From: Athripsodes cinereus
Taxonomy: Eukaryota > Arthropoda > Insecta > Trichoptera > Leptoceridae
Direction of reading: 5' to 3'
Assembly: GCA_947579605.1 (NCBI GenBank)
Contig: OX388318.1
Coordinates: 930,001-994,000 of the forward strand
Length of the DNA: 64,000 nt
Shown here: one piece after another, positions 22,623 through 32,799 of the stretch
How positions within the stretch are numbered: position 1 is the first letter of the stretch
Layout: the number at the start of each line of letters is the position of its first letter
Made by a program: the position numbers and the translations under genes
Notes under the pieces: generated by a model
Database searches by the model: none
Told to the model about the DNA's origin: nothing
What the model saw: the letters and a program-made list of their open reading frames with translations, nothing else

Positions 22623-24039
22623 TTTACAAAACTATATACAGATGCAACAATGACTTAATCTGATTCATAGTGTCGAATATCAAACAGTAACCAGAGAATA
22701 ACCAGCTATTTGTGCTAAGAAGTGTTTTTTTTTTTTTAAATTGGTAGTAATTGTAATTGATATGTGGAAAAATAAATCAAAGTTTTTATTCTCCTCGAAG
22801 CGCAGCGTGGAAAAAATTTCAAATGGCGAAATTTGATAATGCAGTTGTTTCAATATTGTAAAAATATTTAGTTCTGACTTCTGACCTTCTTAAATAAAAT
22901 TAAACTCGAGGTTTCGGATTGGGAAATCTAGTTTTCTATCTATACACAGTCATAGCGTCTCCCACAAAAAGGGTAGCAATAGACCATTAAAGGTCACGTG
23001 GTCTTGTCTATGGATTTGCTTTTGCTTGGGGGGCAACAGTCAGATTGCGCAAATCATCCTTGTAGGATGTTATGCCATAAGAGAAAAAAAAGAAAGTCAG
23101 ACGACAAAATAATAACAAAATCGACACTGACAGTTTTTTTGATTATTAGGTATTCTTTAGGCGTTCCACCTAATATTACACCGTAATCGTCTGTTGTGTT
23201 GGGATGCCTGATGCCCCTCAATGATTTTTCTGTGACGTCATCCTTTAATGGTCTATAAATATTGAGAAATTCAGTATGGGTGGCTCATCGTTGATTGAAG
23301 ATGTGAAATGTTTTCTGCGAGATGTTGTACGAATACCTGCCTTTTACAGGTGGACTCTACTGAACTTTGTGTTTCTTGCATATTTAATTAATTTCATTCC
23401 AGTCGCAGCACTAGTCTAATAAACATTACTCATTACATATGTAGTTCTGTTTGTTTCCTTGGTTCGCGTAGTATTTAATTCATTTACAAAGCAACCGATG
23501 ATAATTATTTGTAAATATTTCCTTTGAAAACACCGGTTTTCATGTACCTACCTGTGCAGTGCCAGTGGCGGGACTAGACTTTTTGTAATGGGCATGCTTT
23601 CGTGATTAATGGGTACTTACAAAATTGTAATGTGTCTTAGGAGATCTATTCATACCATCACGAGTCACGACGTCTCCTACTAGTCATCTTTATCGTGACA
23701 TAAATACGATAAGACATCCATCTCGTTGAAGATATTAAACACATGTCCTTTACAGGACACTTGAAGACTTACACAAGAGTGGGATAACTGTTTTTTACTT
23801 AAGATTCCACCGAGTAGTATTTTATATATATAAATAAAAAAACACAGAGTCTGTACGTAAATAAACTGTTAAATAACAATAATGTCAACGATGCGCATAT
23901 TGTGTAGTATAAAATTAAGTTGTATTGATAAATTGCTGCAAATAGTGCAAATAAAAGATATCGATATTTTGAAATGCGTCGTTTTGTGGTAAACCACTAT
24001 GAAAACTCTTAGCCCACATTTTTTTTTAAAAGATATATC
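22623..24039. other. Mostly unassigned; worn TAG-repeat fragments
   Basis: 23275..23360 and 23745..23815 keep pieces of the TAG-tailed repeat (TGCCTTTTACAGG, TCCTTTACAGGACACTTG, AAGAGTGGGA) in reverse orientation. The rest shows nothing. Confidence 0.4.
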
Positions 24040-24330
24040 TGGGTTTTGTTATAAACCCAAATACATTATACACCTTTCACAGTAAGCTAAAAGCTTGTGT
24101 CGTGAAAGGGGAGTTTGCCAGCACCTGGGATCGAACCGCGGACCCTTTGTTCATAATTGAAGAGAGACCCACCTCCACCCGGATATCTCAGGAGTTGTGA
24201 ACTCCTATTTATCCCCATAATTAAACTAAATTTGTCCTCACGGGCGGGCCATTGGGCAGGCCTGAAGGGCCAACCGGCCAAAACCGCCATCGTGGGAATC
24301 TTTGTTCACAAGGTCGAGACTCTACCGACG
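24040..24330 (-). repeat. tRNA-derived SINE, family S3 (minus)
   Basis: Minus-strand B-box GCGGTTCGATCCC (24127..24139). It shares the downstream block TTATAAACCCAAATA and the CTTGTGTCGTGAAAGG block with the copy at 62810..62950. The A-box side is unclear. Confidence 0.5.
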
Positions 24331-24954
24331 AACTCATAGATTCTGAAGGCATGCGGTGCTTTTTTGCATGTATGGAAGGCACGCCGCTGCTGTGCACTTG
24401 TACATTTACGGCTATAATTAGATACTTGTGTACTTTATTATTATTTACTAGTATGTTCGTTATTACTTCACTATGTACTCACTCGTATAATATATAGGCT
24501 TGTGGCGGTTTCTATTTAAAGTGACGACTCGTGACCGGCGCAATACCACGTGCCGGCTCCACGTGAGAAGCCGGCTTTGAATTATCATTGTTATTGAACT
24601 TTTAAAACGTAAAACTTAAAATTGTGGCGTAAGCATGTCAAATATATTTATTTACTGCTCTGTACTCTCATTGTTACTTGCATGTAAAATGATATTTATG
24701 TCGACTTTTTATTATTCACAAAGAAAATATACCTATCTGAAAGAGGGGGTGTGAGGAATCGCAGCCGTCTGAGAACCACGTGGCTTGATGACGTGGATTA
24801 AACTCTCAAGGACGGCCGTGAGTTAATACATTCATATATGAGAAATTGTATGAATGCAGGAGTAGCGAAAGAAGTACTTATGTTAGAATTAATCTAGCTA
24901 TATAGCATTCCGTTTTCTCTGCCTGCCCCACTTGGGTATAAATACATCGATCCA
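24331..24954. other. Unassigned sequence
   Basis: No gene recognised. GC is locally higher near 24500..24580 and 24770..24820. Confidence 0.4.
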
Positions 24955-25330
24955 ATACCGAGCGTGTTCTGGCGATACCAGCTCATAGTTCAATTTTTTT
25001 ATGAACTCATTTTCTGTTTATGGTGCTCGCTGTTGAAATAGTTTGCCTTCCAGAATGAGGTTGCTCCCTACTCTTCACACATTAACGCGGGCGGTCAAGG
25101 ACCATTTTCTCACTCAATAATGTTTTTTAGTCCCTTTTCCTTTACATTCTTCACCTTTGTACTCCCTCTCATTCTTCCTTAAAGGTTTTTTATGATCGTT
25201 TCATGAAATCGGATTAGGCAGTTCGCGCCTCCACGATAAGTTCGCCATCTGTATATGATTATATTTAAAATAATTGTATTTCTATGTAGAATTGCTTGTA
25301 ATGAATGTACAGTAAAGAATAAATAAATAT
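24955..25330 (+). pseudogene. LINE 3' end (TTCGCC.TCTGTAT family, +)
   Basis: Colinear with 53995..54425: CGATACCAGCTCATAG, TGGTGCTCGCTGTTG, GCGGGCGGTCAAGGACCATT, then the 3' end with AGTAAAGAATAAATAAAT. Frames include a degenerate LPSRM...FK.AVKDHF tail. Confidence 0.6.
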
Positions 25331-26114
25331 GATTAAATCATGAACTCTAGATTATCAGTTACAATTACCTGATAATTGATTTATGTAGATTTATCTTGAT
25401 CTATTAATGCCACTATTAACATAACTTTGTATTTAATTGTTTTGTTACACGTTTTTCTGCATTGTTTAAATAGGATAAAAAGAATCGATATAATTATGAA
25501 GTGATTCCACTGGTGACTTTATTACTGCGAGCCGACTTTCGTAAGCTTCCGCTCTCATCGTCAGGCAAGTGTAAAGTGAAGCATTATTATAAAAGTAGAT
25601 ATTATGTGACAGCAAAATAAACATAAATTTTCCCATGAAAAATACATTATTGTTACACTTCTGAGATCCCGAAAACCACCGAACACGATGTTAAAAACCA
25701 TGAAAACCTAAAGAGTTATTAAATTGTTCTAAGCTTATTATCAATGATCTTATCATAAATTTGTGAGCCTGGAGCCACTGTGGACGATCTTTGGTATGGA
25801 AGGAGTAGAATTACTATAGGTATATTTTATTTCTTTCCACCAAGAACCGTCGGTCCATAAATCACCCAATATTATTTATTTTCCAGATTGTTCTAGATTG
25901 ATATCAGACGTAGTGAACACGTATGTAGTATCATTCTGGTTATGAAACTATAATTACTCGTGTATAGAATAAAGTGTGCGTACTCCCATTCATGTGGTGT
26001 TATCGAGGTCAACCTCTTTGATAATAATTTACGTAACGTAATACATTACAAGCATGTCACAGTGTCCTACGCGCGGACCAATTCCCAAGATAACCCACTT
26101 GTCGACAGGACTGT
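25331..26114. other. Sequence around the hammerhead; otherwise unassigned
   Basis: Apart from 25516..25577, no RT or endonuclease coding remnant was seen. The flanks are presumably worn Penelope-like sequence, but this cannot be shown here. Confidence 0.35.
25516..25577 (-). ncRNA. Type-I hammerhead ribozyme (Penelope-like element)
   Basis: The minus strand folds into a complete hammerhead. Core 1 is CUGACGA (25564..25558), then one extra U. Stem II is GAGAGC-GGAA-GCUUAC with a GNRA loop and one A-A mismatch. GAA follows at 25540..25538. Stem III is AG-UCGG-CU and the cleavage-site base is C at 25529. Stem I has GCAG paired with UUGC, a 3x3 internal loop (UAA / CAC), and an outer 6-bp helix UAAAGU/ACUUUA. 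A two-pair stem III is the form known from ribozymes of Penelope-like elements. Predicted cleavage lies between 25529 and 25528. Self-cleavage is inferred from structure only. No coding sequence is attached. Confidence 0.75.
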
Positions 26115-26400
26115 TATTTGAATTTAACATTTCAAGATGTATTCTGTGCCCGTCACTTTTTCAGACTACTCCACGGTTTCCAATAATAACACTGGAAAAT
26201 TTCAATATATGTATAAGAAAATTTCAAGTATGTTCCCGATGCATATAAACGTTCTCGGCATCACGATTTTTTTACCAGCCTCAAAGCAGAACAAACATAT
26301 TGGCAAACTCCCCAGTGGGAAGGGCTATTCAAATGTTTAATGGTCTGGCTGGAGAAATTGATATCTTTAACGTGACGTATGCAGAATTTATATGAAAAAT
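26115..26400 (+). pseudogene. LINE 3' coding relic (+)
   Basis: In broken frames this gives AEQT.ILANSP-, AIQMFNGLAGEIDIFN- and TYAEFI-like segments, matching 22080..22251. Several frameshifts and stops. Confidence 0.5.
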
Positions 26401-26439
26401 TGAAGATATATTGTAGTTGTGTTGTCGTTTGGATATCGT

Positions 26440-26515
26440 TTAAGGTTATCTTCAGGGATCGCATCCTGAAGATGGGGCCAGCATGTACACCGAAACGTTG
26501 ACATAATAAAACTAA
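26440..26515 (+). ncRNA. Decayed hammerhead-like motif
   Basis: CCTGAAGATGGGGCC...CACCGAAACGTTGAC keeps the CUGANGA core, the extra U and the CGAAACG segment seen in Penelope-type ribozymes. Stem II pairs over only about two bases and stem I over two, so it is probably an inactive remnant. Confidence 0.4.
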
Positions 26516-26756
26516 ACAATATGGCAAACCCGAAAGACAACTACCAGATGACAATAGCAAATGTTCAAAATCGAGTAAGCCTGTATAAATTCCAAATCAA
26601 CTTTTAGGTTTAGTCTCTGAACTATGGCGCTTTAATTTTTTGTAATTTTTTTTACAAATGGAAGCGAATGAGAAGACATTCTTTAAGGCCATTTCCTATA
26701 TACATTGCCGAGATTCCATTTATTATTTATTCACTCATTCTATACTGTAAATTGAT

Positions 26757-27008
26757 TACAAACAATTCTATAGAGGATATAGGTACATTCAAATGAAATA
26801 CAAACAATTCTATAGAGGATATAGGTACATTCAAATGAAATACAAACAATTCTATAGAGGATATAGGTACATTCAAATGAAATACAAACAATTCTATAGA
26901 AGATATAGGTACATTCAAATGAAATACAAACAATTCTATAGAGGATATAGGTACATTCAAATGAAATACAAACAATTCTATAGAGGATATAGGTACATTC
27001 AAATGAAA
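26757..27008. repeat. 42-bp minisatellite, six copies
   Basis: Six head-to-tail units of 42 bp begin at 26757, 26799, 26841, 26883, 26925 and 26967. One unit contains TATAGAGGATATAGGTACAT. Units differ at very few positions. A seventh, partial unit runs into a LINE 3' end at 27009. Because 42 is a multiple of 3, open frames with a 14-residue repeat appear on both strands. These are by-products and I do not regard them as genes. Confidence 0.9.
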
Positions 27009-27070
27009 TACAATCAATATATAGAGGGCGAGTTTATCGCAAAGGCGCGGTCTATTCTAACTAACCCAAA
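27009..27070 (-). repeat. LINE 3' end (ACTCGCCCTCTATA family, minus)
   Basis: AGAGGGCGAGTTTATCGC, AAAGGCGCGG and CTAACTAACCC match the terminus at 10080 and 54280 in reverse orientation. The adjoining minisatellite extends the same terminal sequence. Confidence 0.6.
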
Positions 27071-27871
27071 TATTAATATTATGAGATAATGTTAATATTT
27101 AGTTGTCATGGTCAGATCACACGCGCCACTCTCTCATGTAAAGTAATTCATTTTATACAACTATTGATTAGGTAATTTATTTTCGTACAGAGCACACAAG
27201 TATTAAAAGATAGATACAATGTATTGTATGTATATAGTTACATAATATGTGTCCAGATATTTTTTAATTGTGTCTAGGCACGCTCACTTACTATGTAATA
27301 ATATTGTGTCTGTTGTGAATGTATTGGAATTTTATTAGTTTGTATTGACAATTTAATTATTATTAACTTATACCTACTACTAATTCTGAAAAAACGCTCA
27401 GTAGAAAACATTGTATAGGTCGTTGAAGAATTTCTCGGCTGCGTAGCCTAAAACAGCTGTTCAGTAAAGACAATGCTTCTCTTTTTAAAGACCGCATTTA
27501 GCAAGGTGGAGATAGCCCGGAGACTGCATTCAGAGAAGAAGAAAATAGTATCTCTATTTCCTTAAGGATATTTCTCAACAGAAACCACATCTGCATAACC
27601 AACAGATTTTGCAAACTCCCTCTAGTAGGAAACAATAAAAGTGTTCCAAAGCTTGAAAAAAAAACAAATTAACCATCAACGATACAACCATTACATTTCA
27701 TACACCTATACACTACCTTCTCAGTGAAGAAATACCTTCTAAATACTTAGTTTAAAATTGTTCAATTTGTCTGAACACTTAAATTAATTTTCCTTCTACA
27801 AACCATTGTGCCATCCCACCACAAGATATTTGTAGTGGATGGTGTTGTCTAGCAGCTGTCTTTTTCGCAGC
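27071..27871. other. Unassigned sequence
   Basis: Nothing recognised. Confidence 0.4.
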
Positions 27872-27966
27872 CACTTTTATTCGAAATAAATAAAACGCTT
27901 GTTTTATTTATTTCGATATGGAATTCTACTACCTAAACACCGACACAGTGAATACACTTTTATTCG
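27872..27966 (+). mobile_element. Minimal Penelope-like family A insertion (71 bp) with TSD
   Basis: Only the terminal tail of family A (27884..27954) is present, with a short inverted AAATAAATAAAAC start. It is flanked by the perfect 12-bp duplication CACTTTTATTCG (27872..27883 and 27955..27966). This shows that the 3' tail alone is enough to mark an insertion, and it sets the element's right end at GACACAGTGAATA. Confidence 0.75.
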
Positions 27967-28522
27967 ACCTCTTAATCATGGATACTCACTAATACTCCCT
28001 ACCGGGTGTAGCTTTTCTATGAAATACTCTTTTGGCATACTGCCTTCCTCATTTCAACTGTAATTATATTAAAATGATCTAGAGTTTGTGTGTTCACATT
28101 GTGAAAAGACATTTTAAACATATTTGTTATCAATAATACACTGTTTTACTTTTCACTATTAATTTATTATTACTCAAGCGCTTTCGTCAAGTTAGCTTGA
28201 GATTTTCAAGAGAACTAATTACAAGAAATTTTTTTCTTAAAGTCACATGCAACAACAATATTTTTTATATGTAGGTACCTAAAAACAGAAAAGAAGGGGT
28301 AAGGAAGTAGGAGTAGTTAAGACAATGGTGGATGAACAATTGGTTTCAACAATGGTGATGAATGGGGTATTTGAATATTTACTATATTTTTAATATTTGT
28401 TTGTTTGTTGATATATATTGTTAAAGGCTTTGCCGTTTATGAGATGAAATAAATAAATAAATAAATAAATAAATAAATATTTCTATGTACCTATTTCCAA
28501 TGTTTCCAAAGCAATTAATTTT

Positions 28523-28768
28523 CTACACAATACAACACAAACTAATAATCTCATTGTTAAGAAATTTAGCTATATTAACTGCAGGTGCGTTTACGTATGA
28601 GACCACTGGTCTCGCTGGGTAGTCTTCCTTGTGGAGTTTTATTAATCCATACAATCTCGGTGCTGCAGGATTAGTAACTGTAAGTCTTCTTTTTTCGCCT
28701 GTTGTAAATTGATTTGTGTTGAGGTATTGCAATATCTTCTTTTGGATACGGATAATATCATTCACGCA
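28523..28768 (-). pseudogene. Penelope-like RT fragment (inverted piece)
   Basis: 80 codons on the minus strand contain APRLYGLIKLHKEDYPARPVV, followed by NAPAVNIAKFLN. This is the PxLYGxxKxHK...RP(I/V)VS...N(I/L)AK signature at the start of the Penelope-like RT fingers. The frame ends after FLNNEIISLCCIV. The fragment is upstream coding sequence in inverted orientation relative to 28769..29473. Confidence 0.75.
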
Positions 28769-29473
28769 TCTTCAAATCACCATATTAGTCATAAGATGTC
28801 TGCTTTTCACTCAATGTTACATAGACTCTTAAATATCCCTTTAGAACAAGATGAATTTTCTTCAGAACTAAATATAATCAAATGTATAGCCAAAAATAAC
28901 GGATACAATGTGGAAATGATTGAGACGATGTTATTAAAGAAACAGAATAAAATAATGATTCATAGATATTTGTATGCACCCATTGTAAAAGATAGTGATA
29001 AGAATTGGAGAAAGATTTTGTACGTCAATAGTTTGACTGAAAAAGTAAATAATATTACAAAACCATATTTTAATCCAGCATTTTACACCAACAACAATTT
29101 AAGCAAACTTCTTTTTAATAATAAGGACCGTAACAATATAATTAATAGCAGCGGTGTCTATTGTATTGATTGCAATGATTGTGATGCCAAATATGTCGGA
29201 CAGACCAGTCGATCGATAGACACTCGTATCAAAGAACATTCCAGAGCACTTAGGGGTTTATCTAATTGTTCGGAGATGGCGGATCATTGCATTGGTCATA
29301 ATCACAATTTTGATGTGAGTAGTGTAAGGGTCCTACATTCAGAAAACCGGTATAGAAAATTAATTGCTTTGGAAACATTGGAAATACATAGAAATATTAA
29401 AAATATAGTAAATATTCAAATACCCCATTCATCACCATTGTTGAAACCAATTGTTCATCCACCATTGTCTTAA
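28769..29473 (+). pseudogene. Penelope-like RT thumb and GIY-YIG endonuclease
   Basis: The open frame starts at 28709, but its first 20 codons are antisense to the inverted RT fragment. Element coding starts near 28769. The thumb-like segment reads LHRLLNIPLEQDEFSSELN, then CIAKNNGYNVE. The endonuclease has GVY (about 45 codons before the midpoint of the domain), a CxxCxxC cluster, YVGQTSRSIDTRIKEH with the conserved arginine, histidines ADHCIGHNH, and the catalytic-type glutamate in ALETLEIH. This is the cysteine/histidine cluster plus GIY-YIG layout of Penelope-like elements. The frame ends 200 bp before the element end. Confidence 0.8.
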
Positions 29474-29570
29474 CTACTCCTACTTCCTTACCCCTTCTTT
29501 TCTGTTTTTAGGTACCTACATATAAAAAATATTGTTGTTGCATGTGACTTTAAGAAAAAAATTTCTTGTA

Positions 29571-29624
29571 ATTAGTTCTCTTGAAAATGTCAAGCTAACT
29601 TGACGAAAGCGCTTGAGTAATAAT
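29571..29624 (+). ncRNA. Hammerhead-like ribozyme motif of family B
   Basis: Stem I has CUC/GAG and a 3x3 internal loop (GUU / UAA), then AUUA/UAAU. The core is UUGAAAA with an extra U. Stem II is GUCAAG-CUAA-CUUGAC, followed by GAA (29605..29607) and self-complementary AGCGCU as stem III, with U at 29614 in the cleavage position. The layout equals that of 25516..25577. The two core departures are C3 to U and G8 to A, which would still form a pair. Activity untested. Confidence 0.5.
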
Positions 29625-29698
29625 AAATTAATAGTGAAAAGTAAAACAGTGTATTATTGATAACAAATATGTTTGTAATTATATTATTTGACATTATA

Positions 29699-30164
29699 TT
29701 TAGGTAATTGTTTATTTTATTTTATATTTAAAATGTAGAATCCAATATTACTTTATCAAAGTAATGCGATATGAAATAATAATAATAACTTGTTAAGAAT
29801 ATTACTCAACAAACACCTCATCCGTACCTATATAATATGATAATTAGTTCCACATTATATAGTATTAAGAAGTTTGTTATGTGTGACATGCACACGTGCC
29901 GGGCCAATGTTGTATATTATCTATTTTACATACATACTCGATACATACTACATAGTGTTAAAATGTAATTACACATTAAGTACTGAAGGCCTGAAAGGTT
30001 CTCAAGTACGAGTGTAACCACAATACATTGTCATAGACTCGGGAGACTGGTAGCCCAGTACAAATTTATTTTATGTTACAAAATTTATAGGTAATAATAG
30101 TAAAAATATATGGTTTAATACCTAAGTGTCTTGTCAACTAATCTTAGAAACCTGGGAATAGATT
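29699..30164. other. Unassigned; possible LINE 3' UTR at 29715..29800
   Basis: TTAAAATGTAGAATCCAATATTAC resembles the 3' UTR of the LINE at 5735..5870. The remainder shows nothing. Confidence 0.35.
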
Positions 30165-30330
30165 ACAGAACTCAAATATAGCATGCAGAAGGCTTTTCTA
30201 CTATCATCCACAAGGATAGTTTTTGTCCCTGTAGCTCTGTTAGTAATCTCCCTTTTACCCTACGCAATTCCTTTGGGTGTTTTGTATGTTATGACATATA
30301 CCTAGGCACCATCAACGTAATAAATATGTT
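30165..30330 (+). pseudogene. LINE C-terminal fragment (+)
   Basis: Encodes LKYSMQKAFLLSSTRIV, matching the end of the minus-strand LINE at 5935..6010, then diverges. Only the last ~25 codons and some 3' UTR are present. Confidence 0.55.
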
Positions 30331-30496
30331 ATTTTTATATGACTGTGCCGTATATTTTGAAAGTATACAATGCCAGTACGCATTCATAGTGTTCTTGCAA
30401 TGTATGTTTTCAAATTGTGTAACGAAAAATAGTCCCAGAAAATATACACGATTTCTGCGTACTTGTCGTGTATACTTTCTGACGCTGATTCAGTGA

Positions 30497-30773
30497 AGCG
30501 TGTTTTGAAAGTATACAACGCCATTACGCACAAGTTGGGACTTCTCGCGTATAGTTTCAAATATTAATAAAAATATTTTTGTCCATTGTTTTGTTTTATA
30601 ATAAAAATATTCATAAAATATTATATAAATATTTTTATACGATAAGAGCGTACACGATAAGAGCGTAATAACCATGTATAGTTTCTAAAAATATTTATGC
30701 TTATTACTACTTGAAACTATACATGAGCAGTCCCAACCTGTGCTTTATGGCGTTGTATACTTTCAAAATACGC
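30497..30773. mobile_element. MITE with about 60-bp inverted termini
   Basis: Left arm 30497..30560 and right arm 30710..30773 are imperfect reverse complements that share TTTTGAAAGTATACAACGCC and TTGGGACT. A partial extra copy of the left arm lies at 30353..30390. Non-coding interior, rich in ATATTTTT. The target duplication is not clear. Confidence 0.65.
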
Positions 30774-31089
30774 CACTGTACCATACCAGGTAAGTATATA
30801 TGATTTGGAAAGAAAGAACTCACATTCATCACCGTATTATCCATACAGATATACCCACGCCTGCCAATCCACGTGTCTTTTATAGCTGCGAACACGTCAT
30901 AGGTCATAGGTAGATAAACTATAGCTAATCATATTATTCATTTATTATTCACATAGCGGAATTCAAATTTTTCACGATAAATCACTGTTTTAAAGTAATC
31001 TTTTTGTATTTTAATTAGTGACTAGATTTTTTTTTAATTAATGACTTAGTGGTTTTATGGTATGCTAGTAAATATTCACTGTTCATCAT

Positions 31090-31230
31090 CATTATCTCCG
31101 CGGCTCCTCGATTCTGAGGATTGTGACCACCATGCCTCGTTCTATAGCCCATGCTCCTCGTTCTCATGCAGTGAGCTCTGTGTAGCCTCCTTAATTTGGT
31201 CGCTCCATCTTGCTGGTAATCGGCCCCTTC
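31090..31230 (-). pseudogene. LINE C-terminal relic (minus)
   Basis: The minus strand reads DGATKLRRLHRAHCMR, then YRTRHGGHNPQNRG, parallel to the + relic at 38600..38750 (SDQIKEATQ..., YRTRHGVHDPQD). Confidence 0.5.
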
Positions 31231-31399
31231 CATGCTAAAAATCACTTATATTCTCTCAAATTCACGTTCATATAAAAGAAATTATAAGACGTCATATAAA
31301 ACTATTCGCAATTGCTTTGAAACAGCTGTTTACATCGAATCCGTGATCTCAGAGTAGTAGTTTAGTAGTCCAAATACCAATACGAGGAACAATCGCACT

Positions 31400-31970
31400 A
31401 ATGTGACGTAAAAAACAAAATCCGTCGGTCGTCCATTGATAGTCAAACGTGTTCACACAGTCCACCGACATAGATTCAATCTGTCAGATGCGCTTAGATT
31501 TTGACGTTGTTTTCAAAATGGTGGACGCCGAGATGGAGATCGTGTAGTGTCTCTTATTAGTTGAAAATGTTAAAGTAGATGTTATAAAGTGCCTTTTAAT
31601 TAAGGAAACAAACGCCACAAACCAACAACAAGAATAACAACTGTCACGAAACGGGAAACGTAATAAAGTTTATAGGTTATAAAGTTTTTACCATAGATAC
31701 GAATGCCGTGCACATCTACGCATGCGCGCATCGTTCCACCAACAAAAAAAGTCGAATTTGGTAAACTTGAGACGATATCGTTTTTACTGTTTTCCAGACT
31801 AACTGTCAATTTGTTCGCACGATTCAAATGGCTGACGATATTTTGGTTTCCTGGCGATATTCGCCTCTTGAGAACAACGTTTAAACACGTATTCTGAACA
31901 ACTATTGTCGCTCAAGGACATTACATATTTTACGAATTACATAATATTACTACGTCCATAACGCGATTGT
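31400..31970. other. CpG-richer, repeat-free stretch; possible promoter
   Basis: Unlike its surroundings, this stretch has many CpG dinucleotides, no repeat I can recognise, and a near match to an NRF-1-type palindrome (ACGCATGCGCGC near 31717..31728). Short open starts occur at 31519 and 31829 (+) but end within 20 codons. It could hold the promoter and a non-coding or first exon of the downstream gene. This is only a suggestion. Confidence 0.25.
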
Positions 31971-32110
31971 TCTCTATATTAGCTTAGTAAATAAATTATT
32001 ATAATACATATTATTAATATTATAATTGTAATCGTGTGCACCACTAACTCACTTATATTGTCATTAGTAATATTAATAATCGGTAGCTGTATGTATGTGT
32101 TAGATTTTAT

Positions 32111-32677
32111 GTCTAGAGCAGTGATTCCCAAAGTGGCCAAGGTGGACCCCCAGGGGCTCACTGGAGACTCGACGGTGGTCTACGTTGGCATGAATAAAAA
32201 ATGGGGGTTTACGAGTCGTAAGCGGGGTTCCACGAATCCATATAGTTAAAGTATCGGATTTTCGGTAAAAGTACCAGATACTTAATGATTCGAGTAGATA
32301 TCATTTAAGAAAACCGAGGAGTTTCTGAAATATTTCAAATCCCTATAACATTTTGAAACTTCGGTGACGGAGGACGGGGGGTAGAAATTTAAATAGGTAC
32401 GTAATATTTTTAAAGTGTATCCGCCGGTATACAGACATAAACAATAGTCAGTACATATACCCGTTACATTGTAGAAAAAGGTACTGTGAGAATATATTCT
32501 GTAAGAAAACCGAGGAGTTTTAGAAATATTTCAAATTCCTATCTTCTATCTCTATCTAGAAGATTCAAATTCCTATACTACCTCGAAAATTTAAGAAATG
32601 GCTGGGGTCCACCGGAATGAGTAAAATTTTGAAAGTGGTCTATGAATAAAAAAAGTTTGGGAACCTCTGGTCTAGAG
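32111..32677. mobile_element. Nonautonomous hAT element with 8-bp TSD
   Basis: The element 32119..32669 (551 bp) is flanked by the perfect 8-bp duplication GTCTAGAG (32111..32118 and 32670..32677). Inverted ends: CAGTGATTCCCAAA at the left and, reversed, CAGAGGTTCCCAAA at the right. No transposase coding. The 8-bp duplication and CAGNG-type termini place it in hAT. Confidence 0.85.
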
Positions 32678-32799
32678 TAAAGAACTCCTTGTCTTTGATA
32701 AGTGTATGATGTAATAGCGATTTGTATATGTGTCATTATAGCCAAAATACTTCCTTATAAGATTAATAATGAAATATTAATAATAATGTTTATTATATA

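Larger units (their letters stand above)
28059..29686 (+). mobile_element. Penelope-like element, family B, inverted/rearranged
   Basis: The insertion 28072..29673 is flanked by a perfect 13-bp duplication TGTAATTATATTA (28059..28071 and 29674..29686). Order on the + strand: reverse complement of the element's 3' end (28072..28420), an (AAAT)n-containing junction (28440..28480), a reversed fragment of the RT N-terminal part (28490..28768), then in forward orientation the RT thumb, linker, GIY-YIG endonuclease and 3' end (28769..29673). The RT palm with the catalytic aspartates is missing, so it cannot move itself. Terminal inverted pieces and variable-length target duplications are characteristic of Penelope-like retroelements. 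Confidence 0.85.

Noticed and set aside
26757..27008. Regularly repeated units resembling a CRISPR array
   Set aside because: Units are directly contiguous with no unique spacers, and the genome is eukaryotic. It is a minisatellite.
26727..27089. Two repetitive-protein open frames over the minisatellite
   Set aside because: They exist only because the 42-bp unit is a multiple of three and lacks stops in those frames. No start context or domain.
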